A stretch of 64,000 nucleotides of DNA from Rheinheimera pacifica (GCF_900108485.1 NZ_FNXF01000017.1:32756-96755), one strand, 5' to 3'. Positions 51,511 through 61,479 are shown, counted from the stretch's first letter. Notes: generated from the letters alone by a model not told the origin. Program-made: numbers and translations.

Positions 51511-52890
51511 ATGGCTACCCGCACCGAACGTGACAGCATGGGTGAATTACAGGTACCCGCATCGGCGTTATATCAGGCACAAACTCAGCGCGCCGTACAA
51601 AACTTCAACTTAAGTGGCTTAACGCTGCCACAGCAGTTTATTCAGGCCCTGTTGCAGATAAAAAAAGCCGCTGCAGGTGCCAACCAGCAGCTGGGCTTAC
51701 TGGATGCCGGCATCAGCCAGGCCATCATAAACGCTGCTGGTTCTCAGCTGGCAGCAACTGATATGCTGCAGTATCCGCTGGATATCTTTCAAACCGGTTC
51801 GGGCACCAGTAGTAATATGAATGTAAACGAAGTACTGGCGACTCTGGCCAGCCAAAGCCTGGACGCAGCTGTAAGCCCGAATGACCATGTTAATCTGGGC
51901 CAAAGCAGTAATGACACTATCCCCTGTGCTATCCATGTCAGTGCTGCACTGGCGATACAACAGCAGTTATTACCGGCCCTACAACTATTGCAACAGCGCC
52001 TGGCAGAAAAGTCAGCCGAAGTAGGCCACTTTATTAAAACCGGCCGCACCCACCTGATGGATGCCATGCCGGTTAGCTTTGCACAGGTGTTGGGCGGCTG
52101 GCAGGCTCAGCTGCAATTCGCTGAACACCAGCTGCAGCAACAATTAAGTCAGTTGCAGGCACTGGCGCAAGGTGGCACTGCCGTAGGTAGCGGTATTAAT
52201 GCCGATCCGCGCTTTGCTGCCGTATTTTGCCGGCAGCTTAGTAGCAACACCGGTATCGCCTTTCGGCCTGCCGCTAATTTTTTCAGCGCTATAGGCTCAC
52301 AAGACACTGCCGTGGCAACGTCCGGTGCATTAAAAACCCTGGCCGTGTGCCTGATGAAAATATGCAACGATTTACGCTGGATGAACTCCGGGCCTCTTGC
52401 CGGGCTGGCAGAAATTGAACTGCCGGCACTGCAACCGGGGTCATCGATTATGCCAGGCAAAGTTAACCCGGTAATTCCGGAAGCAGTTGCTATGATTAGC
52501 GCCCAGGTGATAGGCAACGACACCACCATTACCCTTGCTGGCCAGTCCGGTAATTTTGAGCTGAATGTGATGCTGCCGGTTATTGCCTATAACCTGCTAC
52601 AAAGCATTGAACTGCAGGCCAATGGCTGCACAGCGCTGGCAGAGCAGGCAGTTAAAGGTTTTACCGTGCGTGAGGACAATATCAGTAAAGCTCTGGCGCG
52701 CAACCCAATTTTGGTTACAGCACTTAACCCGTTGATTGGTTATGAAAAAGCAGCAGAAATTGCCAAGCAAGCCTACAAGCAGCAACGGCCGGTACTGGAT
52801 GTGGCATTGGAACATACCAGCTATAGCCGCGGCGAACTGGAAAAACTGCTCGATCCGGCCCGCCTCAGTGCCGGCGGTAATGTCGGTTAA
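51511..52890 (+). CDS. fumC: Class II fumarase
   Basis: 459 aa. Iron-independent, reversible hydration of fumarate to malate. Conserved regions are QTGSGTSSNMNVNEVL, GRTHLMDAMPVSFAQ and the flexible SS-loop signature GSSIMPGKVNPV with the catalytic Ser. Strong ribosome site AGGAGG upstream of ATG 51511. Length and signature distinguish it from class I fumarases and from aspartase, although these share a fold. Confidence 0.95.
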   Translation: MATRTERDSMGELQVPASALYQAQTQRAVQNFNLSGLTLPQQFIQALLQIKKAAAGANQQLGLLDAGISQAIINAAGSQLAATDMLQYPLDIFQTGSGTSSNMNVNEVLATLASQSLDAAVSPNDHVNLGQSSNDTIPCAIHVSAALAIQQQLLPALQLLQQRLAEKSAEVGHFIKTGRTHLMDAMPVSFAQVLGGWQAQLQFAEHQLQQQLSQLQALAQGGTAVGSGINADPRFAAVFCRQLSSNTGIAFRPAANFFSAIGSQDTAVATSGALKTLAVCLMKICNDLRWMNSGPLAGLAEIELPALQPGSSIMPGKVNPVIPEAVAMISAQVIGNDTTITLAGQSGNFELNVMLPVIAYNLLQSIELQANGCTALAEQAVKGFTVREDNISKALARNPILVTALNPLIGYEKAAEIAKQAYKQQRPVLDVALEHTSYSRGELEKLLDPARLSAGGNVG

Positions 52891-53158
52891 TCAGCTATAT
52901 TTGGTTCAAATACGAACGTTTTGCGCTAAAGCCTGGTGATTTTATCGCCATGGCTTGCGCTTTATCGCCCCCTTCAGCCATAACTATGCCCGCAGCAATA
53001 TTATTACTACCTTGGTATACGCCAAAATTGCCACCGGTAGACAAAAAAACAATTAATAGCTGCTTATAAAAATAATTATTTAAAATCAACAGGGTGTCTT
53101 GCATTTTCGGTTAAGTAGTACGACGGTTAAGTGCACCCAAAGCAAAGGGTAGCTAACA

Positions 53159-55135
53159 ATGTTTAATAAAACTCTTCTTGCCATTCTGGTTGGCAGTAGT
53201 TTGTTGCTGGGTTGCAACAGCAGCGACAACGACGATCCAACGCTGGAGCCCGATACCGGTAGCGAAACTCCCGCACCGGATACTGGCGTAGTTAATCTGA
53301 CAGATCTGGACACTGTATACGGTTACGCCGCAGAAAATGGCGGCACCACCGGCGGCAGTGGCGAAAACAAAGTAGAAGTTACTGTCTGTACCGGTGAACA
53401 GATGATCAATGCCATTAAAAATAAAGATCCAAACCGCCCGCTTACCATCTGGGTAAATGGCACTATCACGCTGCAAAATGCCAAAGACAGCCGCATCGAC
53501 ATTAAAGACGTGTCTGATATTTCCATTATAGGCCTGGGTACTCAGGGCGAAATGGCCGGTATTGGTTTTAATATTGTGCGGGCGGAAAATATTATTATCC
53601 GCAACCTGCGTATTCACCATGTACGTGCCAATCTGGGCGCACCGGGCGATGGTATCAGCATGGAAGGGCCGGTACGCAATATCTGGATTGATCACAATGA
53701 AATCTACAACAGCCTGACAGTGGACGACCCGGCACTAACTGAAGATCAGGTAAAAGACTACTATGACGGCCTGGTAGACGCCAAAGGCGACGCTCAGTTT
53801 ATTACCATCTCATTTAATAAATTTCATAACAGCTGGAAAACCTCGCTGGTAGGCTCGTCTGACAGCGACAACTTTAACCGCACGCTAACTTACCACCACA
53901 ACCACTGGTATAACGTTAATTCGCGCTTACCACTGTTCCGCTTTGGTAAAGGCCATATCTACAACAACTTTTATGATGGCGCGCTGGAAAGCGGTATTAA
54001 TTCGCGCATGGGTGCGGTGATCCGTATTGAGCACAACCACTTTGCCGATATGAAAAACCCGGTAATGTCGTTATACAGCCAGGAAATTGGCTACTGGCAA
54101 CTGATTGATAATATCTTTGAAAATATTACCTGGCAGGAAAGCCCGAACGACGGCGTTGTCGCCGGTGAAAATGCTGAGTCTACCGGTGAGCTTAACGTAC
54201 CATACGACTACAGCGCCAACCTGATCCCGGTACATAACGTAAAAGCCACAGTGCTGTCTTACGCAGGTGTTGGTGTTATCGACACGCCGCCAAGCCCGGG
54301 TTTATGCGCAGCACCTGCGCCAGCAGAGCCGGTCGATCCGGGGCCAGCCCCGGTACCAATTGATCCGGTAGAACCCCCGCTGAGTGTCGATTGGGGTACC
54401 TATGATGGCAGCCTGCAGCCCTTTGCTGCCAATTCTATTACCTTACCTGATGGCAGCCAAAGCAGCTTTGCGCCGCAACAAAGTGGTGGTGCAGCCGAGC
54501 CTAATCTGTTTACCGCCAATGGTGATGGCACCATAACGTTCGACAGCCTGGCCAATGCCGCCGACCGCAGCCGGGCCAAACTGGACAATGTGGCACCGGC
54601 AGATGGTGTTTATCCAAAGTTTTTCACCTTACTGATGGGTATTAAAGGCAATGCCGGTGGTAACCGTATTCTGGAAACCGAAGTTGCCCTGGGCGACACT
54701 GCTGCAGTTGGCGCTAGCAGCCGGTTAAAAGTGGTGTTTCGTAATGACGGCAACAACTCAGGGGTACAACTGGAAAACGCTGATAACGGTTCATCCGTTA
54801 CCGCCGGTAAAGGTAACGAGCCCGATCCGCTGGATATGAGCCAGTTCCGTGTTTATCACTTCACCATTGCTTTAACTTCGCCCACTACCGGTAATGTTGC
54901 CTTGTATGTGGCAGGTAACAACACCCCCCTGGTGCAGCTTGACGGCGTAACCATGCGCCCTGCCAGTAATAATACCGACAACTACCTGCAACTGGGTGAT
55001 GCCGGAGGCAGCAGTTATCTTGGCGATATCGACTGGGTACTGTGGACCGACGCCGGTGCTTATACGCCTGATATGCTAAAAGGCTTACTGCCTGCGGGTA
55101 TAGGTGATATCAGCGGTTACGAAGTTCAGCCTTAA
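53159..55135 (+). CDS. Pectate lyase lipoprotein with C-terminal beta-domain
   Basis: 658 aa. A lipoprotein signal peptide (LLLGC, lipidated Cys19) is followed by an Asp/Glu/Pro linker. The Pec_lyase_C parallel beta-helix (about 45-385) has IWIDHNEIYN, the catalytic Arg region RLPLFRFGKGHIYNN and NSRMGAVIRIEHNHF; family PL1. A Pro-rich linker (about 385-410) leads to a LamG-like beta-sandwich (about 410-650), probably carbohydrate-binding. Calcium-dependent cleavage of polygalacturonate at the cell surface is inferred. Single gene, with a terminator after it. Confidence 0.9.
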   Translation: MFNKTLLAILVGSSLLLGCNSSDNDDPTLEPDTGSETPAPDTGVVNLTDLDTVYGYAAENGGTTGGSGENKVEVTVCTGEQMINAIKNKDPNRPLTIWVNGTITLQNAKDSRIDIKDVSDISIIGLGTQGEMAGIGFNIVRAENIIIRNLRIHHVRANLGAPGDGISMEGPVRNIWIDHNEIYNSLTVDDPALTEDQVKDYYDGLVDAKGDAQFITISFNKFHNSWKTSLVGSSDSDNFNRTLTYHHNHWYNVNSRLPLFRFGKGHIYNNFYDGALESGINSRMGAVIRIEHNHFADMKNPVMSLYSQEIGYWQLIDNIFENITWQESPNDGVVAGENAESTGELNVPYDYSANLIPVHNVKATVLSYAGVGVIDTPPSPGLCAAPAPAEPVDPGPAPVPIDPVEPPLSVDWGTYDGSLQPFAANSITLPDGSQSSFAPQQSGGAAEPNLFTANGDGTITFDSLANAADRSRAKLDNVAPADGVYPKFFTLLMGIKGNAGGNRILETEVALGDTAAVGASSRLKVVFRNDGNNSGVQLENADNGSSVTAGKGNEPDPLDMSQFRVYHFTIALTSPTTGNVALYVAGNNTPLVQLDGVTMRPASNNTDNYLQLGDAGGSSYLGDIDWVLWTDAGAYTPDMLKGLLPAGIGDISGYEVQP

Positions 55136-55145
55136 AATCTACCCA

Positions 55146-55183
55146 AAAAAACACAGCCTGAAAGTGGCTCAGGCTGTGTTTTT
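55146..55183. terminator. Terminator after the pectate lyase gene
   Basis: AACACAGCCTG and CAGGCTGTGTT form a perfect stem with a nine-base loop, flanked by A and T tracts, so it can serve both the plus-strand lyase and the convergent PEP-CTERM gene. Confidence 0.88.
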
Positions 55184-55201
55184 ATTTTACCTCAGTTAAG
55201 G

Positions 55202-56320
55202 CTAACGGCGCGACGCTAAGCGCCAGCGCAGTGCTAATAAACCGGTACTAAACATAAACAACATACCCGGCTCAGGAATACCCGGAGGGGGCTCTCTGTT
55301 AATGCGGGCAGTACCAATAAACAATTGCTCATAACCATTGTTTATATTTTTGCCATAGCCTGAAAGTGCACCGCTACACATCTCATCAGTCCTGATACCG
55401 AATAAAGGATCACATCCCATACGAAAATCAATATGCAAGGTGTAGCTTTGTAACAACTGATCGTCCAGAGCAAACAGACTTTCCAGCAACGCATTCAGTT
55501 CTGGTGCAATTACCGCATAAGCTGCTGTATCAGCTCCCAGATTATGGTTAACCGGGCCATCTTCGGCCAGAGGTGAATTACAGCTTACCGGTGTTGGCAA
55601 GCCGGGGATCAGGCTGTAATTAATGCAGATTGGCCCACCGGCCAATACATAGTCTGTGGCTGAGTTGTCACCTATCATAGGCCCGCTGCCGGTTGAGCTG
55701 TAATCAGCGACGTTGCCCAGAAAAGTGCCTCCACCTCCTTCAGATACCAGACCATAAGCACCAGCGTTATTGGTAAAATCAAAAATACCGACCCGGTTGC
55801 CGCTGTCATCAGTAACTTCCATCTGGGCCCATACCGCCAGGCTTTGCAGATTCGCACCATTCAGATTGTTATTGTTAAAAAAGAATGCCATAGCATCGCC
55901 AGCCAGATAGTTTTTCAGTGCCAGCAGAGAACTATCCCAGGTGTTGGCTTTATCGCCAAAAAAATCTGTTACCTGGTTTGGATCGGCTGTAGTACCGGTA
56001 CTGAAAAAGTTAGATCCGCTAACGCCACTGGGTGTACTGTAGGCATTGTCCATGCCGGCAAAATTGGTGTTTACCGGGTTACCGCTGGCACCTGTAGCAA
56101 CGACCACCAGATCTTGGATCTGGCCAGGGCCGGATTGGATGTAAAACGGGCAGCTGTTGTTAAAATTAGCACAACCTGTCTGCAATGCCGCTATCGGCAT
56201 AGAATACGAGTTAAAATCACCATAGGTCACATAGCCTATACCGGTTAAATCAATCATCGCAGCAGAAGCAGGTAAACTTCCTGTTAACAATAATACGGAT
56301 AATATCATCTTGCGTTTCAT
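55202..56320 (-). CDS. PEP-CTERM sorting-domain protein
   Basis: 372 aa from ATG 56320 (AAGGAT ribosome site 8 bases upstream); the frame runs 23 codons further without support. Signal peptide about 1-20. The C-terminus is a classical PEP-CTERM anchor: the motif IPEPG, a hydrophobic helix (MLFMFSTGLLALRW) and a basic end RLASRR. The protein should be cleaved and anchored by an exosortase (EpsH-type) encoded elsewhere. The middle is a Gly/Asn/Ser-rich, unrecognised extracellular region with Cys pairs. No enzyme domain recognised. Confidence 0.85.
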   Translation of the reverse strand: MKRKMILSVLLLTGSLPASAAMIDLTGIGYVTYGDFNSYSMPIAALQTGCANFNNSCPFYIQSGPGQIQDLVVVATGASGNPVNTNFAGMDNAYSTPSGVSGSNFFSTGTTADPNQVTDFFGDKANTWDSSLLALKNYLAGDAMAFFFNNNNLNGANLQSLAVWAQMEVTDDSGNRVGIFDFTNNAGAYGLVSEGGGGTFLGNVADYSSTGSGPMIGDNSATDYVLAGGPICINYSLIPGLPTPVSCNSPLAEDGPVNHNLGADTAAYAVIAPELNALLESLFALDDQLLQSYTLHIDFRMGCDPLFGIRTDEMCSGALSGYGKNINNGYEQLFIGTARINREPPPGIPEPGMLFMFSTGLLALRWRLASRR

Positions 56321-56743
56321 AATTAATATCCTTATACGTTGTATTACTACACCTATCGCAGTTCTATTGCTTAGCTCCCGCATCAACAATGCAGGTCAAG
56401 AATAAAATTGCATAATCCACGCCACTATATTTATCCTTTCTAAAGTAGTAAGTTATGAAAAGCACTTTTCCCAGCACAGGAAACAATGTAAACAAAGCGG
56501 ACAATTTCATTTAAAAACAACTATTTAAAGTATCACCCAATTACACCGAACAGATTAACAATATATAAATATTGATAATATATTAAATGTAAAACGCAAC
56601 ACTAAAAAACAAGAGGTTGTTCAGTCTGCCGAGAAACCAGCTGTACTTTTTGCTGCTTTTGCTAAATATTTATTGCCAAATGCAGGCTGCCCTCTAGTAT
56701 AATTGCTACTTTTTTACACCTGCATAACAAAGGAAGCGGTTTT
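56321..56743. promoter_or_regulatory. AT-rich intergenic region with the DUF898 gene promoter
   Basis: 423 bases between divergent genes, clearly AT-rich, with no plausible gene. TATAAT at 56698-56703 and TTGCCA at 56673-56678 (19-base spacing, slightly long) form a candidate sigma-70 promoter for the downstream gene. GGAAG lies 9 bases before ATG 56744. Confidence 0.45.
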
Positions 56744-57823
56744 ATGGAAAACACCTCAGACACCACCGTGTCTCAACCTGATCAGGCGCGTGTTGGTAAA
56801 GTAGCCTTTAGCGGCGACGCCGGTGAGTTTTTTGGTATCTGGATTGTCAATCTGTTACTGAGTATTGTTACCTTAGGTATATACAGTGCCTGGGCTAAAG
56901 TGCGCACTAACCAGTATTTTTATGGCCATACCCGCATTGACAACCAGCCATTTCGTTATCTGGCTACACCGATACAAATTTTAAAAGGCCGTATTATCGC
57001 CGTTATTATCTTTGCGCTGTTTTTTACTGCTTCTTCTTTATCGCCGGTTTTGGCCGTTGTGCTGGCCTTTTTGTTTCTGTTGGCATCGCCCTGGTTAATT
57101 GTACAAAGCCTTAAATTCAATATGCGGATGACCAGCTATCGTAATGTGCGTTTTGCCTTTCATGGTGACTATCTTCGGGCATTTAAATACTTTGTATTAC
57201 TGCCGGTGCTGGCATTGTTCACTTTGTACCTGGCCATGCCGTGGGTGCTGAAAAAAATTGACCGTTATATTTGTAGCAATACCAGTTTTGCTGGCCAGAA
57301 AATGCAAATAAATACCGACACCAGCTCATACTATATTGCTGTTTTAGTGGCAATGGCTGCCGTTATGGGTGTGATCACTGTCATGATAATTGTTGGTGCA
57401 GTATTGGTAGGTGTAATGGCCGCTACCGGTATTGCTGACGCTGGCGTTGCCACAGTACTTGTCACCGCCGCAGTATTTATATTGTACTTTTTTGCCTTTA
57501 CGTTAAGTGGCGCTATCTACCACAGTATGATCCGCAACCATATATTTGAACGCACCGAACTGCCTGGCATTGCCAAATTTAAGTCTGAAATGCAGGTGAT
57601 GCCCTATTTATGGTTAACGGTAACAAACCTGCTGGCGATTATTTTCAGTTTAGGCCTGGCATATCCATGGGCAAAAGTCCGCAAAGCGGCTTATCTGGCA
57701 TCAGTAACGACGATAGCAGTGTATCCGCAGGCCGACTCGCTGGTTGATCAGGTGCAGCAAAGCAGCAATGCCTTTGGCGAAGAAGCCGCAGGCTTGTTTG
57801 ACATAGATGTGTCTTTAGCCTGA
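56744..57823 (+). CDS. YjgN-like DUF898 membrane protein
   Basis: 359 aa. DUF898 family with about seven to eight membrane helices in two similar halves, each carrying the signature GIYSAWAKVRTNQYFYGHTRI or LAYPWAKVRKAAYLAS. Function unknown. Its stop overlaps the start of the M48 gene by one base, so the two products are made together; the pairing of DUF898 with an M48 peptidase is a recurring arrangement. Confidence 0.88.
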   Translation: MENTSDTTVSQPDQARVGKVAFSGDAGEFFGIWIVNLLLSIVTLGIYSAWAKVRTNQYFYGHTRIDNQPFRYLATPIQILKGRIIAVIIFALFFTASSLSPVLAVVLAFLFLLASPWLIVQSLKFNMRMTSYRNVRFAFHGDYLRAFKYFVLLPVLALFTLYLAMPWVLKKIDRYICSNTSFAGQKMQINTDTSSYYIAVLVAMAAVMGVITVMIIVGAVLVGVMAATGIADAGVATVLVTAAVFILYFFAFTLSGAIYHSMIRNHIFERTELPGIAKFKSEMQVMPYLWLTVTNLLAIIFSLGLAYPWAKVRKAAYLASVTTIAVYPQADSLVDQVQQSSNAFGEEAAGLFDIDVSLA

Positions 57824-58869
57824 TGTCAGCCTTATCTGCCGTTAACGGCCAGTTTCAGCATGCTGGCAGCAGCACGTTATACCGTGCTGTTGCCACTTTC
57901 GCAGATAACGGCCAGTTGACTATCTGCAGTGATGACAATGATACAGTACTTACCGAAGCTGCACCGGCCGATTACCGTTTTGGCACTGTGATACCGGGGC
58001 TGGCAGTTGAGCTGCAACTGCGTGATGGCGCTATATTTGTACCAGACGACCCACGCTTTCGCTGGCCACAGTTGTCTGGCACAGCTAAAACAGCAGCCAG
58101 GCTGGAAAGCCACAAGCTCTCTATTCTGGCTGCAGTAATCCTGTCGCCCTTGCTACTGTGGTGGATTATTGTTGATTTAATGCCCATGCTGGCCAGTGCT
58201 GCCGTGCCTCTGGTGCCCGACAGCGTTAAACAACAAATGGGCCAGCAAACATTTTATACCTTGCAACAAACGGCACTGCAGCCAACAGAGTTAACGCCGG
58301 CACAACAAGCTACGGTGAATTACCACTGGCAAATGGCACTGCAAAAGCTACCGCTGGAATACAAAGACTACAAGTTGCATTTGTATAAGTCAGATTTTTT
58401 TGGCGCCAATGCGTTTGCTCTGCCGGATGGCACAGTAGTAATAACAGACGAACTGGTTACCTTATTAAAAGACAAACCCGACGCCATTCTGGCGGTGTTG
58501 CTACACGAAATTGGCCATGTTGAAGGCCTGCACAGTGTGCGGTTAATTGCCCAGTCGCTGGGTGCAGCACTGGTATTTGGTATTTTGTTTGGCGATCCTG
58601 AAGGCATTGCCGACTTATTACTCGGTTCTGGCTCAGTCATGCTGCAAAGTGCTTTTTCGCGCGATATGGAACGCGAAGCCGATCAGTTTGCTGTGGAGCA
58701 ATTAAAAGCGCTGGGTAAATCGCCCTCGGCTTTTGCCGATGCGATGTCGGCATTACTGAACGAGCGCAGCACTGACGATCAAGGTACCAGCACATTGTTA
58801 AAATACCTCAGCACCCACCCCGACACCCGCGAACGTATTGAACAGGCCAGGCAACACGACACCCCCTGA
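57823..58869 (+). CDS. M48-family zinc metalloprotease, membrane-anchored
   Basis: 348 aa. One or two membrane helices (about 95-125, LAAVILSPLLLWWIIVDLMPML). Peptidase M48 domain (about 165-345) with the zinc motif HEIGH (228-232), FGANAFALPDGTVVITDEL ahead of it and the third ligand Glu in DMEREADQFA. The N-terminal about 85 residues are an unrecognised beta-rich region. Translationally coupled to the DUF898 gene; substrate unknown, perhaps membrane or periplasmic proteins. Confidence 0.88.
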   Translation: MSALSAVNGQFQHAGSSTLYRAVATFADNGQLTICSDDNDTVLTEAAPADYRFGTVIPGLAVELQLRDGAIFVPDDPRFRWPQLSGTAKTAARLESHKLSILAAVILSPLLLWWIIVDLMPMLASAAVPLVPDSVKQQMGQQTFYTLQQTALQPTELTPAQQATVNYHWQMALQKLPLEYKDYKLHLYKSDFFGANAFALPDGTVVITDELVTLLKDKPDAILAVLLHEIGHVEGLHSVRLIAQSLGAALVFGILFGDPEGIADLLLGSGSVMLQSAFSRDMEREADQFAVEQLKALGKSPSAFADAMSALLNERSTDDQGTSTLLKYLSTHPDTRERIEQARQHDTP

Positions 58870-58943
58870 ATACCGGCGCCAGATTCCGCTGGCGCTGTTT
58901 TATTGCTATAGTTGCCGGCAAAACCAAACAGGGACAATACCTT

Positions 58944-60608
58944 ATGTTTCGCTTTGCCAGTTTAGCTTGTGCTTTATTCGCTACCGGCCTTTTTACCAAC
59001 AACCTCAGCGCCGCTCCGGTGGTACTGTCGGATATTAAAGGTTACGGCTTTGACTCTGCGCGCCAGTTGCAGCCGTTCAGCGTCCTGGTGTTTGACGATA
59101 CAACCGGTAAAGTGCTGGCCCGGGGCGACAGCGCTGTTGCTGCGCAATATCCGCAGGCAAAAAAGCTGGCCGGCAACGGTAAAACCGTATTGCCGGGTTT
59201 AATTGACGGCCACGGCCATGTATTGGGCCTGGGCCAGTACTTAGCCGTAGCAGAGCTGCGTGGCAGCGAAACAGAGCAAGACGCCGTAACACGGGTAGCG
59301 CAATTTGCTGCTGCCAATCCGGATGCCCCCTGGATTATTGGCCGTGGCTGGAACCAGGTATTGTGGCCCACTAAACAGTTTCCTACCACTGCCCTACTGG
59401 ATGAAGCCGTTAATAACAAGCCGGTGTATTTAACCCGGGTTGACGCCCATGCGGGCTGGGCCAACAGCAAAGCACTGGCGCTGGCCGGTATTAACAAGGA
59501 CACCATAGACCCACCCGGCGGCGAAATTATCCGTGACAGCAAAGGTAACCCCACTGGTGTATTAATAGACAACGCCATGGCGCTGGTAGAGCAACACATA
59601 CCCGAACCGGACGACAACGACACCCTGCGGGCGTTAAATGTGGCGTTTTCGCATTTACTGGCGCTGGGCATAACCAGCGTGCATGATGCAGGTGTGGATA
59701 CCGCCACCGTAAAGCTGTACCAAAAACTGGCGGCAGAGCAAAAACTGCCGCTGCGTATCTACCCGATGCTATCGGCACGCGATCCACAGCTGCCGCAGTG
59801 GCTGCAAGCTGGCATTATTGATGATAAAACCGACTTTCTTGATATCCGCTCAGTAAAAATTTATGGCGACGGTGCCCTTGGCAGCCGTGGTGCCGCACTT
59901 ATCGAGCCATACAGTGATCAGCCATCGCAAAAAGGCTTACTGGTGACCCAGCCGGACCAGTTAACGCAAATTATGCAAATGACGATAGATGCCGGTTTTC
60001 AAACCAACGTGCACGCTATAGGCGATTTAGCTAACCGGCTGGTGCTGGACCGCTTCGAGCAATTAGTGCCACAGGATAAACGTCAGCCGAGCCGCCACCG
60101 GGTAGAACATGCACAAATTGTCTCACCCAAAGATATTCCGCGCTTTGCCAAACTGCATGTGTTACCTGCAATGCAGGCGGTGCATGCCACCTCAGATAAA
60201 AATATGGCCGGCGATCGCTTAGGTGTAGCGCGGCTGCGTGGTGCTTACGCCTGGCGCAGCTTTATTGATCAGGGCAGCATTATTGTTGGCGGCTCGGATT
60301 TTCCGGTTGAACTGGCCGAGCCATTTCATGGCATTCATGCCTCGGTTACGCGGCAAAGCCAGGATAACCAACCCGTTGGTGGTTGGCTGCCGGAGCAAAA
60401 GCTCAGCTTAACTGAAGCCTTGCGTTCATTCACCGTTGACGCTGCCTACGGCGCCTTTCAGGAAAACAGCATGGGCACGCTGGCGCCCGGTAGCTGGGCC
60501 GACTTTATCCTGATAGACCGCGATATCTACAATATTCCGGCCGAGCAGTTATGGCAGGTAGAGGTAGAGCAAACTTACGTTAACGGTAAACAGGTATTTA
60601 CTAAATGA
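58944..60608 (+). CDS. Exported amidohydrolase (YtcJ-like, Amidohydro_3)
   Basis: 554 aa. A signal peptide (about 1-23, ending SAA). Metal-dependent hydrolase with the HxH pair in DGHGHV (His90, His92), a conserved Lys/Asp region (KIYGDGALGSRGA), His in FQTNVHAIGDLANRL and RHRVEHAQI, and Asp in VGGSDFPVE. YtcJ-like proteins hydrolyse N-acyl amides or similar; the substrate cannot be told from sequence. Overlaps the methyltransferase gene by 4 bases (ATGA). Confidence 0.88.
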   Translation: MFRFASLACALFATGLFTNNLSAAPVVLSDIKGYGFDSARQLQPFSVLVFDDTTGKVLARGDSAVAAQYPQAKKLAGNGKTVLPGLIDGHGHVLGLGQYLAVAELRGSETEQDAVTRVAQFAAANPDAPWIIGRGWNQVLWPTKQFPTTALLDEAVNNKPVYLTRVDAHAGWANSKALALAGINKDTIDPPGGEIIRDSKGNPTGVLIDNAMALVEQHIPEPDDNDTLRALNVAFSHLLALGITSVHDAGVDTATVKLYQKLAAEQKLPLRIYPMLSARDPQLPQWLQAGIIDDKTDFLDIRSVKIYGDGALGSRGAALIEPYSDQPSQKGLLVTQPDQLTQIMQMTIDAGFQTNVHAIGDLANRLVLDRFEQLVPQDKRQPSRHRVEHAQIVSPKDIPRFAKLHVLPAMQAVHATSDKNMAGDRLGVARLRGAYAWRSFIDQGSIIVGGSDFPVELAEPFHGIHASVTRQSQDNQPVGGWLPEQKLSLTEALRSFTVDAAYGAFQENSMGTLAPGSWADFILIDRDIYNIPAEQLWQVEVEQTYVNGKQVFTK

Positions 60609-61351
60609 TCAGCCAGAAATGGAGCAAGTTAATCCGCTCGCTGCACCAGAAGAAATACCGCAAAGCCGAGCAGCTGTTTTTTGTCGAAGGCGAAAAAGCC
60701 GTGTTAGAACTGTTGGCCTCCGGCTGGCAGGTAGAGGCCGTTTTTGCCACCGAAGCCTTTTTACAGCGTTACCCAAAGCAAGTGTCGGCAGCGGCGCTGG
60801 TGCAACAATGCAGCGCCGATGAACTGGTAAAAGTGGGTACTTTTGCCAGTAACGACGCCGCGCTGGCAGTGGTAAAAATGCCGGCGCAGACCGATTTTGT
60901 GCCGCATAGTCATGGCTTTGTGCTGGTGCTGGATCAGATCAATGACCCGGGTAACCTCGGCACCATAATCCGCATTGCCGACTGGTACGGTATAAAACAT
61001 ATTGTCTGCTCGCCGGATACTGCCGACTGCTACAACCCCAAGGTTATTGCCGCCGCTAAAGGTTCGTTTTTGCGCGTGCAACTGCATTATCAGCCGCTAC
61101 AGCCGCTGCTGGCACAAAGCCGCGTGCCGGTGTACGGTGCTTACCTGGGTGGTGAGCCGGTGCACAGCTTAAAGCTAAGCGAACAAGGCGGTTTTATTGT
61201 GCTGGGTAACGAAGCCAATGGTATTAGCGCAGAGCTGGAGCAGGTTATCAGCCGTAAAATTACTATACCGGCCTTTGGTGAAGCGGAATCACTTAATGTT
61301 GGCATCGCTGCCGCAGTAATTTGTGACAATTTGCTGCGGCTTAGCCAGTAG
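60605..61351 (+). CDS. SpoU/TrmH-family RNA 2'-O-methyltransferase
   Basis: 248 aa. An N-terminal RNA-binding region (about 1-95; KYRKAEQLFFVEGEKAVLELL) and a knotted SPOUT domain (about 100-245) with motif 1 NDPGNLGTIIRIADW, motif 2 VLGNEANGIS and motif 3 SLNVGIAAAVICDNLLR. It probably methylates rRNA or tRNA; it resembles TsnR/RlmB-type enzymes but the target is unclear. Last chromosomal gene before the integron array. Confidence 0.9.
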   Translation: MISQKWSKLIRSLHQKKYRKAEQLFFVEGEKAVLELLASGWQVEAVFATEAFLQRYPKQVSAAALVQQCSADELVKVGTFASNDAALAVVKMPAQTDFVPHSHGFVLVLDQINDPGNLGTIIRIADWYGIKHIVCSPDTADCYNPKVIAAAKGSFLRVQLHYQPLQPLLAQSRVPVYGAYLGGEPVHSLKLSEQGGFIVLGNEANGISAELEQVISRKITIPAFGEAESLNVGIAAAVICDNLLRLSQ

Positions 61352-61382
61352 TACTAGCGGCGTAAACACTAGTGGTAGTTAT

Positions 61383-61479
61383 GGCTAACAGCGGGCGTTA
61401 ACGCAAAGCTTTGGGGCGGCTGGAGCGCAGCGTAAGCCGTCCCAGCCACGACAGTGGCGACAACAGCGCCTTGTTATGC
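61383..61479 (-). repeat. attC site 1 (terminal), distal end of the integron array
   Basis: 97-bp imperfect palindrome. On the minus strand the R''-side core is GCATAAC (61479-61473) and the R'-side core is GTTAGCC (61389-61383). The arms GGCGCTGTTG and the region around GCGTTAACGCCC pair imperfectly. Internal hairpins (GGGGCGGCT/AGCCGTCCC and CCAC-GACA-GTGG) resemble those of attC 2. It follows gene 61527-61787 by 47 bases and lies 31 bases past the methyltransferase. Confidence 0.8.
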
